A stretch of DNA of 64,000 nucleotides from Coffea arabica (Eukaryota; Streptophyta; Magnoliopsida; Gentianales; Rubiaceae): contig NC_092323.1 in NCBI RefSeq assembly GCF_036785885.1, positions 8,254,501-8,318,500 on the forward strand, read 5' to 3'. Both the position numbers and the translations under genes were made by a program. Numbering within the stretch: the first letter of the stretch is position 1; each line of letters opens with the position of its first letter. The notes below the pieces were generated by a model. That model was not told the DNA's origin and made no database searches. It worked only from the letters and a program-made list of their open reading frames with translations. This document shows, piece after piece, positions 45,835-58,954 of the stretch.

Positions 45835-47827
45835 TTATAACATGTACTGCTCCATTAATTATTAAACCGGGAGTTTATTGCCACTCCAATCCAAGCATCA
45901 TAGGTTCTGTTTAACATTTTTGTGCATGTAAAAGGAAAAGAACTCCTAAACCCTGAAGAATATACTACTACTAGTACTGTAATCGTGTTTGGTGCTTTGC
46001 GGCACCAGCACCACTAATGTTGCTTTCCGAGATCCATAGAAAAGGATTGATTGCCTGTTTCAGACTTTAAATTAGCTGTTTGCCAACCCAGAAAGATCTT
46101 GTATGTAGTGAAGATACGGTTGATAAACACTAAAGTTGATGCTTGCATTCCGCTGCCGACAGGCTGACTTTTGAGTGGCAAGAACGACTGATCAAGAAAG
46201 GAGTACTTGCTTCTTGCGCCTAATTCTTCTGGTTAAAAGTACTGCCCGCTTCCTATCTTTTGAATCTTTCTTCGTAATCCTTTTGACTCCATTCAACATG
46301 TACGATTAATCTAAGACATATATGCTTCGTGTTTACATTGAGTAGATTGACCAAAAAAAAACTTTCTGCCTAAATTTGGAGATGATTGACCCAATTATTA
46401 AATTAATTGCTGTGCGCACACATTAGATTAGATATCTTCTTTTTTTTTTCTTTCGGCAGACAGAGATGACTTGTGGAACTGATTATCCAAAGCTATTTGT
46501 CAGTTCCAGCACCTACTTCCTGTCGTGTATATCCATTGTCAATATTGGCATAAGCAGCATGGATAAATAAACAGCAGTCGGAAAATTTTGTGTTGTTAAT
46601 TGTCGCAAGTAAAATTGAATCAAGTGGGAAACGTAAACTTGGACTTTTGTTTGCTGATGGATGGATATCATATCCACCGCCCAGCTCTAGTAATTCAACC
46701 CACCAGACCTACCCTGTCGATTTACTACTCCTAACAATCCTTGATTTCTTTCTGAATCCAGAAAGTGATGGTGATTAATCAGCACGTAAAATGGACATGG
46801 GTTCAGCTTCAGAAGCAAAGTAATCTACTACTACTTGTTAAGAATCTGTACTGTATCTCCTACCTTACTCCAGACCCTTAGTTGCATGGAGGGGAATTTA
46901 AAGAATTGGGATTTTATTTTGCTACAATGAAATGCGTTTCTTGAAAATTGCATGCATTGGTTTGATAGGTACTTGGGGTTTTGTCTGCATGAATCGGCAA
47001 AAGTGAGATTAAACTTAGAATATAAAAAAGCTGCTTGAATCATTTCAAATTCTAAGAAATAGGTTGGGGTTTCGTGAAGAATTTAGGAACCGATGGATGC
47101 CATACTCCAATTACAATACTCGAGCGACCGGCCTAATCCGACACTTAACCATTAATTAATCGCTGGATGGCACACTTGCGAGGGGAAAACGATGAAGGAA
47201 TGAAAACTTGCATTGCAAGTGCTGGTGCTAAACTAAACCATTGGGCTTTAGTCCAATAAACAGTGAGGGAAACGCATCTTAGAGCTGCTTTTCCTTGCAC
47301 TAAACATTCAAATTCTTTTGTTCAAAAAAATTCAGAAAATACAGCATGCACTTGTTTGATTTGGACGTTCATCCCTCATCTCCCATACGACTTCAATTGG
47401 GCTTCCCATTCTTTTGTTCGAAAAAAATTCAAAAAGTACAATGGTACGTTTGTCCGATAGTTCACCCATCAACTCATACAATAGGAATAATGTAGATTAT
47501 GGTCGTTATACTAAAAGAAAAAAATTGCTAGTGCTGAACTAGCAATTATCTACTCTCTTTAATTTCGCAAGATGCACTGAATAAACGCAGGATTGGGAAA
47601 TGATTTTGGATGTCGAATCTGCATCTTTTGGGAGGGGGGAAGGGGAATGCATATTGTCACCACTCCCGATTATTCCTCTTGAGAATCAGAATTTTTGCTC
47701 CAGTCTGATGGAGAAATGAGAAAATACCCGATTTTAACTTTTCAATTATGGTTTGACGGAGTTGAAGACGGTGTAGCGATTAATTCTCTGACCAATCGCG
47801 TGTCATCTTTGCCTTCAAAGTCCTGAT

Positions 47828-48256
47828 TAGGGTGCGTTCGAATCGAGTCGAGGTCGAGTAGTGACTCGAGGTAAAATAATTAAGCTCGAGATCGTGCTCG
47901 TCAAGCTTTTAAAATTCGAACTCGAGCTCGAGTTTGACGTCAATTTACGTTACTCGAGTTCGAGTTTAATTAAATCTAATCAATTCAAATCAAGCTCAAT
48001 CAAGCCTAATCAAGCTCACGTAATAAAAATTAATATTTTACATATAATTTTAAATAAAGGATATTATTGATATTTCACAATAATAAAAATTAAAATATAT
48101 ATTATAAAAAGCTCGATTAGACTCGTCGAGCTTTCGAGCGCAAAATATTGAAACTCAAATTCGACTCAATGCTTCTATCAAGCAGCTCGAGTTCAAGCTC
48201 GAGTTCGAGCCGAGCTGTTGGCTCGAGTCAAGCTACTCGGTCCATCATCAGCCCTA
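47828..48256. mobile_element. hAT-like MITE with perfect 8-bp target duplication
   Basis: Begins TAGGGTGCGTTCGAATCGAG and ends CATCATCAGCCCTA. GTCCTGAT flanks it exactly at 47820-47827 and 48257-48264. Both arms are rich in GCTCGAG/CTCGAGT words and the centre is AT-rich. The perfect duplication suggests this is the youngest of the copies at 3170, 14023, 37905, 47828 and 57130. No coding capacity. Confidence 0.85.
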
Positions 48257-48477
48257 GTCCTGATTGACTGGCCATCCATTTTTGGGAGGTTAATTACACT
48301 CAAACTGGCAGTATTTATGGTGGAGAAAACTGTATTGAACCCCACTATCAGAGGACCAAACATTTTTTGCTGCCATGCCATATCTTCTGCAGTTTTTCGT
48401 ACTACTACTATATATATATATAGTATTATAGAGTTTATTGCCAAAATAACTCTTCTTCTAGAATATATACTCAAAGT

Positions 48478-48568
48478 AACTTAATTTTAAAACTTATTAT
48501 CTTTGTGATCCTTTTTTGCCACTTAATTTTAAAACTTATTACCTTTGTGATCCTTTTTTTGCCACTTA
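48478..48568. repeat. Two-copy tandem repeat, about 44-46 bp
   Basis: ACTTAATTTTAAAACTTATT followed by A(T/C)CTTTGTGATCCTTTTTTGCC is repeated head to tail with one substitution and a short T-run difference. Confidence 0.8.
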
Positions 48569-49748
48569 GGCTGCATATGTGTCAGGATAGAGATAAAAAC
48601 ATCCTCCATTTCTCTTTCTCATCTAATATTTTCTTCAATTTTCTCTATAAAGCTTCCCACATTTTTTTCTTTCGTTATCTTTCCCTTGTCAAACATAATC
48701 TAAGAGGCCAATCTTTATATTAACAGCATCTAAAAAATATGTTTCGCAAGTCGATAATCTTAAGGTAGATGAAGATTATTTTCGTCTTTTCAAAGAGTAG
48801 GAAGGATAACATAAACAAATATGATAACCTTGAAATTTTTGTAATTGATTACAATTTTCGTTGCAATTTTTGGTGCAATTTTTGTATTTTTAAAATTATT
48901 TTTTGAAAAAATATATATGCAATAGGTTTGATACATTTAAAAAAATTCGGAGACCAATAATAGTAAGGTCAATAATGGTAAAATTTATTTTAGATAATTA
49001 TAAGGAAATTAGAAAAGGTATGCAATCTTTTTGTGCCTCTATAATAAAAAAAATTAAAATTTTAGTTAATGTTAGAAACTATAAACTGGATTAGAACTTT
49101 CCTTTCTTATTATTCTACATGGCAATCAGGATAATTAGATGGGAACAATAATATCATTATGGTAATAAAATTTGAAAGTGAATCACATTGAGAATATTTT
49201 TTAGTAAGAGTATTATTTTGGCAAAAAACTCTAGTATTATAAGTACAAGTTCATTTTTAGCGACGGAAAGGACCATATTCTTAAACTAATTCTTTCTTCA
49301 ATGTCGTATCCATAACAGTCATAAAATTTTGCCTAGATTAATGGGTTGGTCAATTGATCACCGGACGAGTTCAATGCTCTTAAGATCACTTCCAAGAAAT
49401 ACGTGTAACCTAAAAAATTCCAGCCAGACTAACTGTTTAAAAAAAAAAAAGAAAGGTGTGTAAACAAATACTACCAACAGAAAAGAAAGAAGGAAATCCA
49501 TGCATTTTATCGTGCCCACACGCCATCTAGAACCAAGGGGCAGCCTTCATCCATGGTGATTTACCACCCATTTCATCTCTTGAAATCGATCTACAAAACA
49601 CCACCCTCAACCTAAAACCTAATTTTTTTAGCCTCTAAGCAAGGAAGAAAAAAGAGAAAGGTAGAATAAGATCGTCTCAAGAAAAGGTCCCCCATTTCTC
49701 TTCAGACTTTTTTTTTGAAAAAAAAAAACTAATTTGATATAATTCGAC

Positions 49749-51471
49749 ATGGCCCATTCACAATCACGTCCAAATCGCAATAACAGACAAAACTTCATGA
49801 GAAAACTATGTCCAAATTTTGATCGAGAAGATGGGTTGGAGACAGTTCTGGAGGTGCCCATTCCGGAGGAAATGTTCGCGGCCATGGGGAACAACATAGC
49901 CTTGCGGTGGGAAAATATGGCGACTTGGATGAAAGCTCAAACTTCCGATAAATGGTCATCACCAATTATCGCCGGGCGCTATAATGAATTGAGTTTTCTT
50001 CTTTTCATTATGGGATCTCCTCTTATCCCACTTCAAGTCCAATTAGACCAATCTATCCATCGTCCTGTTAGGCACGCTTCCATTGTAAGACATTCCTCTT
50101 TTTCTCCCACTGCATCCCTGTATTATCATTCCCTTTTTTTTTTTTGGTTTATTGCCAGCCAATTATAGGAATGCTGCTGTTCATATTATCATTCAACTTT
50201 TGATCACGTTACATCATCACAGCTTTGAGTGAATCATGTAAAAATGGTCAAATATGCATGTCATCTACCAGAGAGCGATCTAGTGGATGCTACTACTCTT
50301 TTTTTCATTTTTTTTTGGGCGATGTAGTCTCGTCTCATTAATCTAGATTTTCCAAGAACATGTGGCCGATTAATTCGTTATTATTATCTCTTCTTTTATT
50401 TGTGGTTCATTTTTTTTTCTTGATAAAAGATTGAAATGAATTGTTGCAGGAAGCATCAACGGCCAAATACATCGTACAACAATACATAGCAGCAACGGGA
50501 GGACAGCAGGCTTTGAACTCGGTAAATAGCATGTGCGCGCTTGGACAAGTCAAAATCAGTTCATCAGAATTTCATCAAGGAGATGATTCAGTCAAAGTTA
50601 GAAACACTGAAGAAGCCGGAGGATTCGTGCTGTGGCAGAAGAACCCGGACCTCTGGTGCTTAGAGTTGCTCATCTCCGGTTGTAAAGTCATCTCTGGTAG
50701 CAATGGCAAAGTTTCTTGGAGGGAATCCTCCAACCAACAAAGACCCATTGCTAAGGGTCCTCCCAGACCCCTACGTCGCTTTTTACAGGTGGGGCTAACT
50801 CTTTAAGTTCTTTAACAAAATAAAAATATAATCTTGAAATCTTTTGTGACCAATCCAAATGGTTGATTTAGGAAGCAAACTGCATTTTAACCATTTTCAG
50901 CTAGAATTAGTCGTGCTCCGGACTCTCGTATCATCAACTATTATGGAAATTCATGGTATCTAAATTGCTATCGTCTGAATAGGGCCTGGATCCTCGCTCT
51001 GCAGCCATTTTATTCATAGATGCAGTATGCATAGGAGAGAAGATCATAAATGACGAAGACTGCTTCATTCTAAAACTGGACACAAACCAATCAACTCTGG
51101 AGGCGCAAAGCGGCCCCAATTACGAAATCATCCACCACACTCTGTGGGGATACTTCAGCCAAAGATCAGGGCTTCTCGTTAAATTTGAGGATTCGAGGCT
51201 GCTTACTGTGAAAACAAGTAGGGATGATGGTGAAGGAGTGTTCTGGGAGACGAGCACGGAGTCGGTGATAGAGGATTACAAGTATGTGGAGGGTGTTAAT
51301 ATAGCACATAGTGGCAGGACTTCTATGACAGTTTTCAGATATGGAGAGCAGTCAGCAAACCACAAAAGAGAGCTCCAAGAAACTTGGAAGATTGAGGAAG
51401 TTGATTTTAATGTCTGGGGTTTGAACTCTGAATTTTTTATGCCTCCTTCAGAATTCCAGAGGAAAAAATGA
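49749..51471 (+). CDS. DUF620 family protein, function unknown
   Basis: Three phase-0 exons, 49749-50084, 50450-50788 and 50983-51471, encode 387 aa, about the usual length for plant DUF620 proteins. Conserved stretches include LCPNFDREDGLETVLEVPIP, TAKYIVQQYIAATGGQQALN, GGFVLWQKNPDLWCLELLIS, GSNGKVSWRES, GPPRPLRRFLQGLDPRSAA, FILKLD and EGVFWETSTESVIEDYKYVEGVNIAHSGRT, then RELQETWKIEEVDFNVWGL near the end. The family is plant-specific and its biochemical role is not known to me; it resembles lipoprotein-carrier-like folds in some descriptions, which I would not rely on. No signal peptide or membrane segment is evident. The gene looks intact. It is not part of the remembered Arabidopsis neighbourhood shared by its flanking genes. 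Confidence 0.9.
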
Positions 51472-53986
51472 AAATATGTTGCAGCAACACTATGAGAACT
51501 TCTTTCCTTTTATTTATTTAATTTTTTTTTTGGGAAGAGAAAACGTGTATAGAATTAATTTAGGGCCCCCCCCCCCCGGTTTTGCTTTATTGGTTTTGTT
51601 TTTTCACGGAGATTGTTAGAAATAATTGTTTACTCATATACGTTTGTCGAAGTATAAAAAGAAAAAATTAATAAAACAAAGATGTCTCACTCCAATAAAA
51701 TCTTGTAACCCGGCCCTCGATTTAATTGGCTCATTCTCGGCCTGCTGCCGTGGTTATTCATTTTTCACCTTCCTCAACTAATCCAATTGAGATCCTCTAT
51801 GTCACTACTCGGTGTCAAATCCAGCATCAATCCCACTTATCGCGTGATGATAGAAGAAATTTAAATAAATAGTACATGACAAGTTAAATAAACAGGATAC
51901 TTGACATAAATATAAAAGTGGCACTGAATTGTCACTGAAAAAGTGGCACTGAGGATCCCGTGTAAAAATTCATGTAAAAATCCATCTGCTTAGCCTTCTA
52001 TTTCTCTTTCTTTTCCAGTATTTTAGTATTGTTTGATAGTCTCGGATAGCCCAACGACTGATAATCGCAGCAGATAATTGGTTCCCAGTTCCGACCATAT
52101 CGTCTGTATACTATCCACAAATTGTTAAACATGAATCTTCTGCATTGTAACATTTCATATTTGAATTATCGTTTTAATCTCCTTTTCTTTCTTCTACATA
52201 AATATGGGCACTGGGTATATTTCCCTTTCCCTAATTTTGTACGTTTGATTAGCATTCAGAAACTGCGATCATGAATTTTAAAAACAAAAGCTAATAGAGC
52301 AGTAACCATAGAAATCATCTTTGTGCTACAAGTATTTTGCAATTTCTAGAAGAGTTAAACGAAGTTGGATGGAGCAATAGTAACTCAAATGTTGGCTCCC
52401 ATAACTCTCGCGAACTTGAGCCTACAAACTACTAAGAAAGCATCTCTTTTATGCCATGGAAATTGTTCTTGTATACTTACTTTCGTCATCAGAGGCCTCC
52501 AGGATGGCCGCACAGGTGTAACATGAGGGGCTATGCATATACATGTATACGTAAAGCACAGGTCCTTCCTGATCTTCTCCGAACTCGCAGCTCGAAGAGT
52601 AGCTTAACGGAAGTGCTACATCAACAGTCCATTACAGACTAGTTAGTAATTCAAGAGGTCTGGTGTGATCGACCAGTGGTTCAAGGGGAAACCATCATAG
52701 ACAGTATCCTCGGTAAGTAAATATCCTTCCATGGTGAAGACTGTAGACAAGCATCAGGCAAGCTCTCAATTGAGCACCAACGCATATCATGCCAGCGGTC
52801 AAAAGTTTCTTTTCACATAAGACTAATTGAAACCAAAAGTGAAAGCAAGAATCAGAGACCTAAATAAATACATTGTTCATTCCTGTTCAGAAAACAGGCA
52901 AAGGACCGCTACCTTCTTAACTGATAATGGACAATAAACAGGTACAAATGAATTGTGTATAAAAGAATTTCAACTTTGAGAGAATACTCTTCAAATCATA
53001 AACTAATCCATGCTGTTGCCATTAACCAGCCTCCTTGTTACTTGATTTGTCCTCCATTTTCGTATACTCTGAAAAGCATGGTGGAAAAAAACTTAAAAGG
53101 AGTTCCTCGTGTGTACAGTTGAAGGAAATCTACCATTAAACACAGATCAAAGAAAACATCCCGTGTACTTGTTGTGTACATCTTTAAAGCAATAAAGTAG
53201 GAGTTCAAAAAATAAACATATAATGATACTCATCCATCAGTCACTAAATCCATTAACTACATTCTACCGAAAAGTGATTATTTTCCGGAAAGCAGCACCT
53301 GCATTCTTTCTTTATATGTTGAACGAAGTAAAAGAAAATTGAAATAAAGAAAGTTCACTCGCTACTCTAACCAGTTGCTATCATACCGTAAAAAGAAATT
53401 TTGAAAAAATATATACTCCTCATAAATAGACAACAGTCATCACCTATAATGAAAGTCAAGATGTAAATGTTATGAAGTGAAGCTCCTTCAACCAATCAGC
53501 ATCTGACTTACTGTTGATACCTACTCAACAGCCATTCACAGTTTACTGAAATCCAACCGATGGCTCAGAAAAGGGCAGGCAATCCTACTCATAATGGTCC
53601 TGCTACTAAAGGGTCTATGCTTTGGAAGACAGAACATCATAAGACAAAGGTTCTCAAAGCAAAAGCCACGGGACTAATTAAAGCAGACTGCAGCTGATAA
53701 CTTCACCAGAAAACGTTCATAGCAAGCTTATGGGCACACAAACACTTTTATGTTGAGATAAATGAAATTAGTTATTGCTTGTCTGACACAAAGGACAAGC
53801 TGCTGACACTCTTAACTCATGCATTCTAGCAATGACTGCACACTAGGACACAGTTCACGTTAATCCTTCATAATAAATAGGACTCCAACAGTCTTGATTG
53901 CTCAGGCAAACTATAAAAATAGTGCTGTGAGGGGTCAAATGGCAAGCCCATTTAGCTATGAGGAAGAAATTCTCCTGAGGTAGGCC
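51472..53986. other. Region between DUF620 and the DUF1195 gene
   Basis: About 2.5 kb with no certain gene. The left half holds the DUF620 3' UTR, including a run of about 10 C at 51568-51579. On the minus strand about 53025-53075 shows a splice acceptor followed by a short frame ending KMEDKSSNKEAG and a stop. This could be an alternative last exon of the DUF1195 gene; otherwise this is its 3' UTR and spacer. Confidence 0.5.
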
Positions 53987-56641
53987 CTATGGTTTAAAAC
54001 TGGCATCATCAAGCTTTGCCTTGACGTGGGCACAGAAAGCATCTCTGATTTTGCATTTTTCTACCACCTAGAAAAAGCATTACACCTAAACAGTAAGCAG
54101 GATACAGAAGGAGCACAGCCAAAAAACTCAAATTTGTAATCCACTATGTTTGCAAATTGCAACCAAATCGTTCAGGAAAAGTAGCTTAATTCTATCCATG
54201 ATAAAAGGTGACTAGGAGGGAATCTTCCTTTCTTTTGAAAAAGACACTCGTCTTGACATGAATGACAGCAATGTTTTTTATTCTTTCAAATTAAAAATAT
54301 CATCCAGAAGAGCCAAACTTATATTTTTATGTTCTTTAATTCTTTTAATGCAAAAGCAATGACAGATCTTGTGGATTTTTAAGTAACTCCAAAGAGATTA
54401 AGAAAAAACAAAACATGAAAGCACCAAAAAAAAAAGAACCGTTATTTTGTGCATCAGAACTGAATCATGTTGCAGAACAAATGTTGATGAGCATAAGACA
54501 TCCTCATGATATGAACACAAGCGATAAGTATACTCATCTATCAGCTAGATCAGAAAACTCATAAAAAGGACTTTCATCCAAAGAAAATCCAAGAGAAATT
54601 TCAGTGTTGTAGCCCTTACAAGATAGAAGGTTAAAACCTTCATTCCCCACTGAACCAAAGGAGAAGAAAAGTCCCAAAAAAAAAGAACTAAAACATTATA
54701 TTTTTTGAATGTTAAGAAATTGTAAAGGAACACAGTGGGCGCATATGCTAAGCAGCAATAAGAAAGAATAATAGTTCAATATGACTGCCGAAGGTAATAC
54801 AAATGAAAGAATAAGAGCATCAGGCCTGTAATTAAATAAATATGGAGCTAAATTCTAATGAAGACAAGCAAAAGGAAATTTCTAGTCTAACATTCTAACA
54901 TTTAGCATCACTACCGGAAATTGGAATCAGCACCTATCAGTCTCACGTATAATTTTCAAAATCTACTTGTTAACGTCCGGACATAACATGGGGAGAGGGA
55001 AAACAAATTCACTCACTTGCAAGCTGCAGATATATCAACTATCATATTATGCCAAACAAATGTAACAAAAAAGATGGAATTCAAAAAAAATGTTAACGGA
55101 GAAGCAGAAACTCCCTAAAATATGTAATGTACCATAATGCTCTGCTAAACTTTTGTAGTTGTGAGCATGTTTATTTGTCTTAGAGTTTTTTGTCCAGATC
55201 GAGCAGAGACAAAACCACAAGGAAGAGAGTGCATTTGCATCATTGTACAAAGGCTTTCACAAGCATCACCACAAGATGATTTGATCAACATCACACAATA
55301 ATTTTTTTCCTGCTCTATTATCTGTTTCCCGCATGTGAAATTAATAACTATCAAAATATGCTCACAAAAGAAACATAACATGGAGTTTAACATAGAATGA
55401 ATCACAGAAACTCCTCCAACATGAACTCCAAAATTTCATGCCCTAATGCTCTACTAAGCCTATTTACTTTTAGCAAATTACCATTAACACTTGACTATTG
55501 TTTACCACTGTCATGTATGCCAACTAGTCATGTGTTGCAAGTTCTTACAAGCAAATGTATACCAGAACTCAAGCTAATGAACAACAATAGACAAAGTATT
55601 AACATCTAGTTCTTCCGAACAACATTTTCAGGTTAATATCGCTACATGAATTAACCAAAATATGTGATAGTAACACTGCCTACTTTGCTCTGACAATATT
55701 TGACATTTTATTCAACATAATGATGCTCCAGTCCATCTCTAAAATATTTCCTATTTTTGTCTAAAAAACAAAAGGATTTCAGTGCCACTATTTCACGGCC
55801 ATATTTAGTAGTCAGCAGACCCTAATGCACTAAATTAAGATAGCCTCCAACTACCTTTCCCACAATGCCAAGATACTAATAATCATCCAACAGTTGGTGA
55901 CTTGTGTTCCAGCACAAATTCACAACCAACTCAGTAAACTAGGCATAAAAAGTCAATAAATTAGTATGAAATGCAGCTAAACCGATTTTAGGACAAAAAA
56001 ATGTCAAATGCAAAATAGTTAAGTGAATTATTGTACTACTAACCAAAGAATGAGCCGTAGGGGGAGGCTCAAGACGGATACTCCGGAGGGACATCTTAGC
56101 GATCTCGGAGACGGCAGCCTCTCGGACTCCAAGGACATCGCTATTCATATATTCGTAAGCCGACTTAAATGCATCCTCCCAAAATTTCGCCAATCTGATC
56201 CGGCGATTGCTAGAGGTATAAACATCCCACATATGCCTCACTACCTTCTCCCTCTCCTCCATTTCCTATGCATATATTAGACTATTAATCTAACCTATCT
56301 AGGAAACAAAAGAACGATCGCATAATTTGATAATCAGAGCGAAGGAAGCTTACGAGGACGTCGAGATCATCGGGGAGATGGAAGTCGAGGGAGTCGCGGT
56401 TGGAGAGTTGATTGAGGTTAGCTGCGGACCATCGGAGAGTGACGGTGCCGGTGAGTATCGACCAGAATGCAAGGAGTATAATGGCCGCCAACGCCCAAAA
56501 TTTGTACCGGCCTCTGCCGAAAAATAAGTATGAATGATCTCCGGCCGCGGCGGTGGCAGAAGCTGAGCTGATTTCTTTTTTCAATGATAGAGATGACGTA
56601 GACGTGGGGGTTGATACTGGTAATGTATCATCATCCTTCAT
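53987..56641 (-). CDS. DUF1195 single-pass membrane protein, function unknown
   Basis: Minus-strand gene. Exon 1 (56641-56354) encodes 96 aa: a Ser/Thr-rich head, YLFFGRGRYKFW and one membrane helix (ALAAIILLAFWSILTGTVTL, residues about 50-69). Exon 2 (56265-56044) adds 74 aa beginning EMEEREKVVRHMWDVYTSS and including FWEDAFKSAYEYMNSDVLG and AVSEIAKMSLRSIRLEPPP. Both exons are phase 0 with GT-AG borders. A probable last exon is 54067-53987, after a CTTTTTCTAG acceptor, encoding VVEKCKIRDAFCAHVKAKL and ending DDASFKP, total 196 aa; this exon is less certain. Resembles Arabidopsis At4g36660 (DUF1195), which is also next to the polyol transporter gene. The protein probably has an N-in cytosolic head and a larger soluble C-terminal part. 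No enzymatic motif is seen. Confidence 0.75.
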
Positions 56642-57129
56642 TTCTCGAATCAAAAAATAATAATAGTGAAAGCAAATAATTCAAGGAAAAAAGTACTAAC
56701 TACGATTTGTATTAATGGATCATGAGTAGAAGTTGTAATTAAGAGAATTAGAGCTACGTTTTTGGGGCAGTAGTTTCTGGTTTTTCTGGAATCTGAAACC
56801 AGAAAAGTTTTGCAGGGACTGATCTGACCCTTCACTGAGAAAGAGAGAGAGGCAAAAGGGCTTTAGGGAGAAACAGAGTCCGAGGCGGGATCACTCGGCT
56901 CCTGGACGGGAAAGTCTGGAACCTGGAATGAGGACGTAATTAATTACTATTTATTTACTTATTTATCCATCTACCAGTTATTGGATCTCCTAATGCACTC
57001 TCTTGTCGATAAGCCCAACAGTCTATATACTTGTGGTGGGCAAGTCCAATGGTCCAGCTTTACTTTAAAAATAAATAAATAAACAAGCATATGAGCAGAG
57101 AATTTGCATTTATTTACAAGTATTACAGG

Positions 57130-57468
57130 TAGGGATGCAAACGAACCTAATTAAATCAAATAATTTAGTTTTTAAACTTGTGTGATTATTTCATCTAGTT
57201 CAAAATGTTGTTTAATTTTAGTTTGTTTATCTATCAAGTCGAGATCAAACGAACTTTTATTAAATCGAACTTAAGTAGCTTGAATTTTTTGTCTATAAAT
57301 TTTAATTTTATGTTAAACGAGTCAAGTTTGAATCGAGTTTGATCATCTATCTTATGCAAAATGCTATTCAAGTTCAGTTTGATTAGTTGATGAACCACAC
57401 TTGAATACTCTCTTACCAAAATGAACTCAATTTGAATAACGAATAACTTGATTCGTCTTTCAACCCTA
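57130..57468. mobile_element. hAT-like MITE, older copy
   Basis: Begins TAGGGATGCAAACGAACC and ends GATTCGTCTTTCAACCCTA, imperfect inverted repeats. Flanks ATTACAGG (57122-57129) and ATTATAGA (57469-57476) agree at 6 of 8. The interior is rich in GAACTT/AAGTTC words. Related to the copies at 3170, 14023 and 47828. Confidence 0.65.
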
Positions 57469-57539
57469 ATTATAGAATTAGCATGAATTGCTAGTTCTTC
57501 AAAAAACAAGTCTATAATCACACATTCCAAATACATTTC

Positions 57540-58560
57540 AAAAAACACCCAAAAATATATCAAATACACCTATAAAAATGTAAATTTTTTGGAATCCTAC
57601 CCTTTTTGCTTACTCTACTTATCACACACCACCCCTACCTCACTCCTCATCTCCCTTCCTTTTCCTTTCCCAGCATCGCTCCTCTTCTTTTCTCTTCTAT
57701 CTTTTTCCTATCCCTATCTTTTTCTCTTGTCCCTTTCCCCTCATTCCTCATTCTCTCTCCATTGATCAAATCAAAACTTGATACCCACCATCATTACCTT
57801 CTCCTTCCTCTTTCATCTCCTTTTTCCCCTTTATTCCTCCTTTCTCTTTCTTTCTTTTTTCCCCTCCCTACTAGAAACCCCGTATCCCTCCTTTTTCCCT
57901 TTTCTGGTCATGACCAAAAGGAACAAGTGATGAATTTTGCAACCCAAAATGTCATCGTATAAAGAAAAAAATGGAAGTACAATCACTCAATCTTGCAACA
58001 GGTGAAATAATCGGATAAAATTAAACCAAAAAAAAAGGTGAACGAATCTCTCAACCAATTGTCCAACCTTCAAAAAATTAATCTTTGTTTCCAGTCCAAA
58101 AAAAGGAGAGGCTTCACTGAGAGCAAATATGGACAGGGCATCCATAACACAACATAAACAGATGCCAGCTTTCCTAGAAATATTTGGATAGCTGCATTGG
58201 CTTTTAATTGATTGGCATTATCAAATTCAAAGAAAGAAACTATAAAAAATACAGAATTTATCGTGCAATAAATTTGTCTCAAGTGCCATTTTATGATTTT
58301 GTCAGCTTTTGATCACAGCCGAAAATGAGAGATGAAGGGAGGAGGGAGAATAAGGGAAGAGGAGAAAAAAGAGAAAAAAAAAAGGAGGAAGAGAGAGAGG
58401 TGGTGGTGGTAGGTGAAAAAATGAAAAAGGTATAAATTTGTAGTTATTTTATTTATTTATTTCTTTAGATGCGTTTGAAATTGCGTATGTCTTTAGAGTT
58501 ATCTTTGAAGTTGTATTTGAAGTGTCACCGAAGACTTCAAATGCAACAACAGTTTTTTAA
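57540..58560. repeat. Facing pyrimidine-rich and purine-rich arms
   Basis: About 57600-57920 is nearly pure C/T on this strand (CATCTCCCTTCCTTTTCCTT and similar), while 58320-58430 is nearly pure A/G (GAGGGAGAATAAGGGAAGAG). Outside them, CCAAATACATTTC (left) faces GAAGTTGTATTTGAAGTG (right). The arms are roughly complementary in composition and could be the inverted ends of a non-autonomous element of about 1 kb, but I could not align them base by base or find a target duplication. Confidence 0.4.
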
Positions 58561-58954
58561 AATAACTCCAATTCCTACATAGGCCAGAAGATTTTTTCAA
58601 AAATATCATTGAAAATACGTAATTCATACGAATTCGTATGTTCCTAGGCACAAAAGTTGGTGTAAGCCTATGCGGTCTCGCGCTTCTCCAATAAAAGAGA
58701 GGGGGAGGGGGATAAGAAACACAGAATACACGGCGCTTGTTGCGCTTGCAATTATTAAGTTTTTGTTTCTCCTTCCCTCCTCCTCCGGACTGCATTTGGT
58801 CAAGGCAATTAGGCAGCATTCTTCTTTAAAATAAAGCACTACGTATGCTTTGCATTTTTGTTTGACAAAAACTTGATTCGTCTCATCGGAGGAAGGGTAA
58901 TAAAAGCACAAGGTGTGGTGCTCCATGTAGAGGAGCAAATTCACCGGAGCCACG

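Larger units (their letters stand above)
45835..49748. other. Intergenic region between polyol transporter and DUF620 gene
   Basis: Transporter 3' UTR, then about 3.8 kb with no recognisable gene. Contains the best-preserved hAT-like MITE (47828-48256) and a 44-46 bp tandem repeat (48478-48568). Confidence 0.65.

Noticed and set aside
55145-55405. Minus-strand frame between DUF1195 exons as an extra exon
   Set aside because: No convincing acceptor and donor in phase with exons 2 and 3, and the Cys-rich product does not resemble the family.
57606-57962. 118-codon frame of Leu/Phe/Ser/Pro
   Set aside because: A polypyrimidine tract is free of stops by composition alone; the product has no domain and no real gene context.
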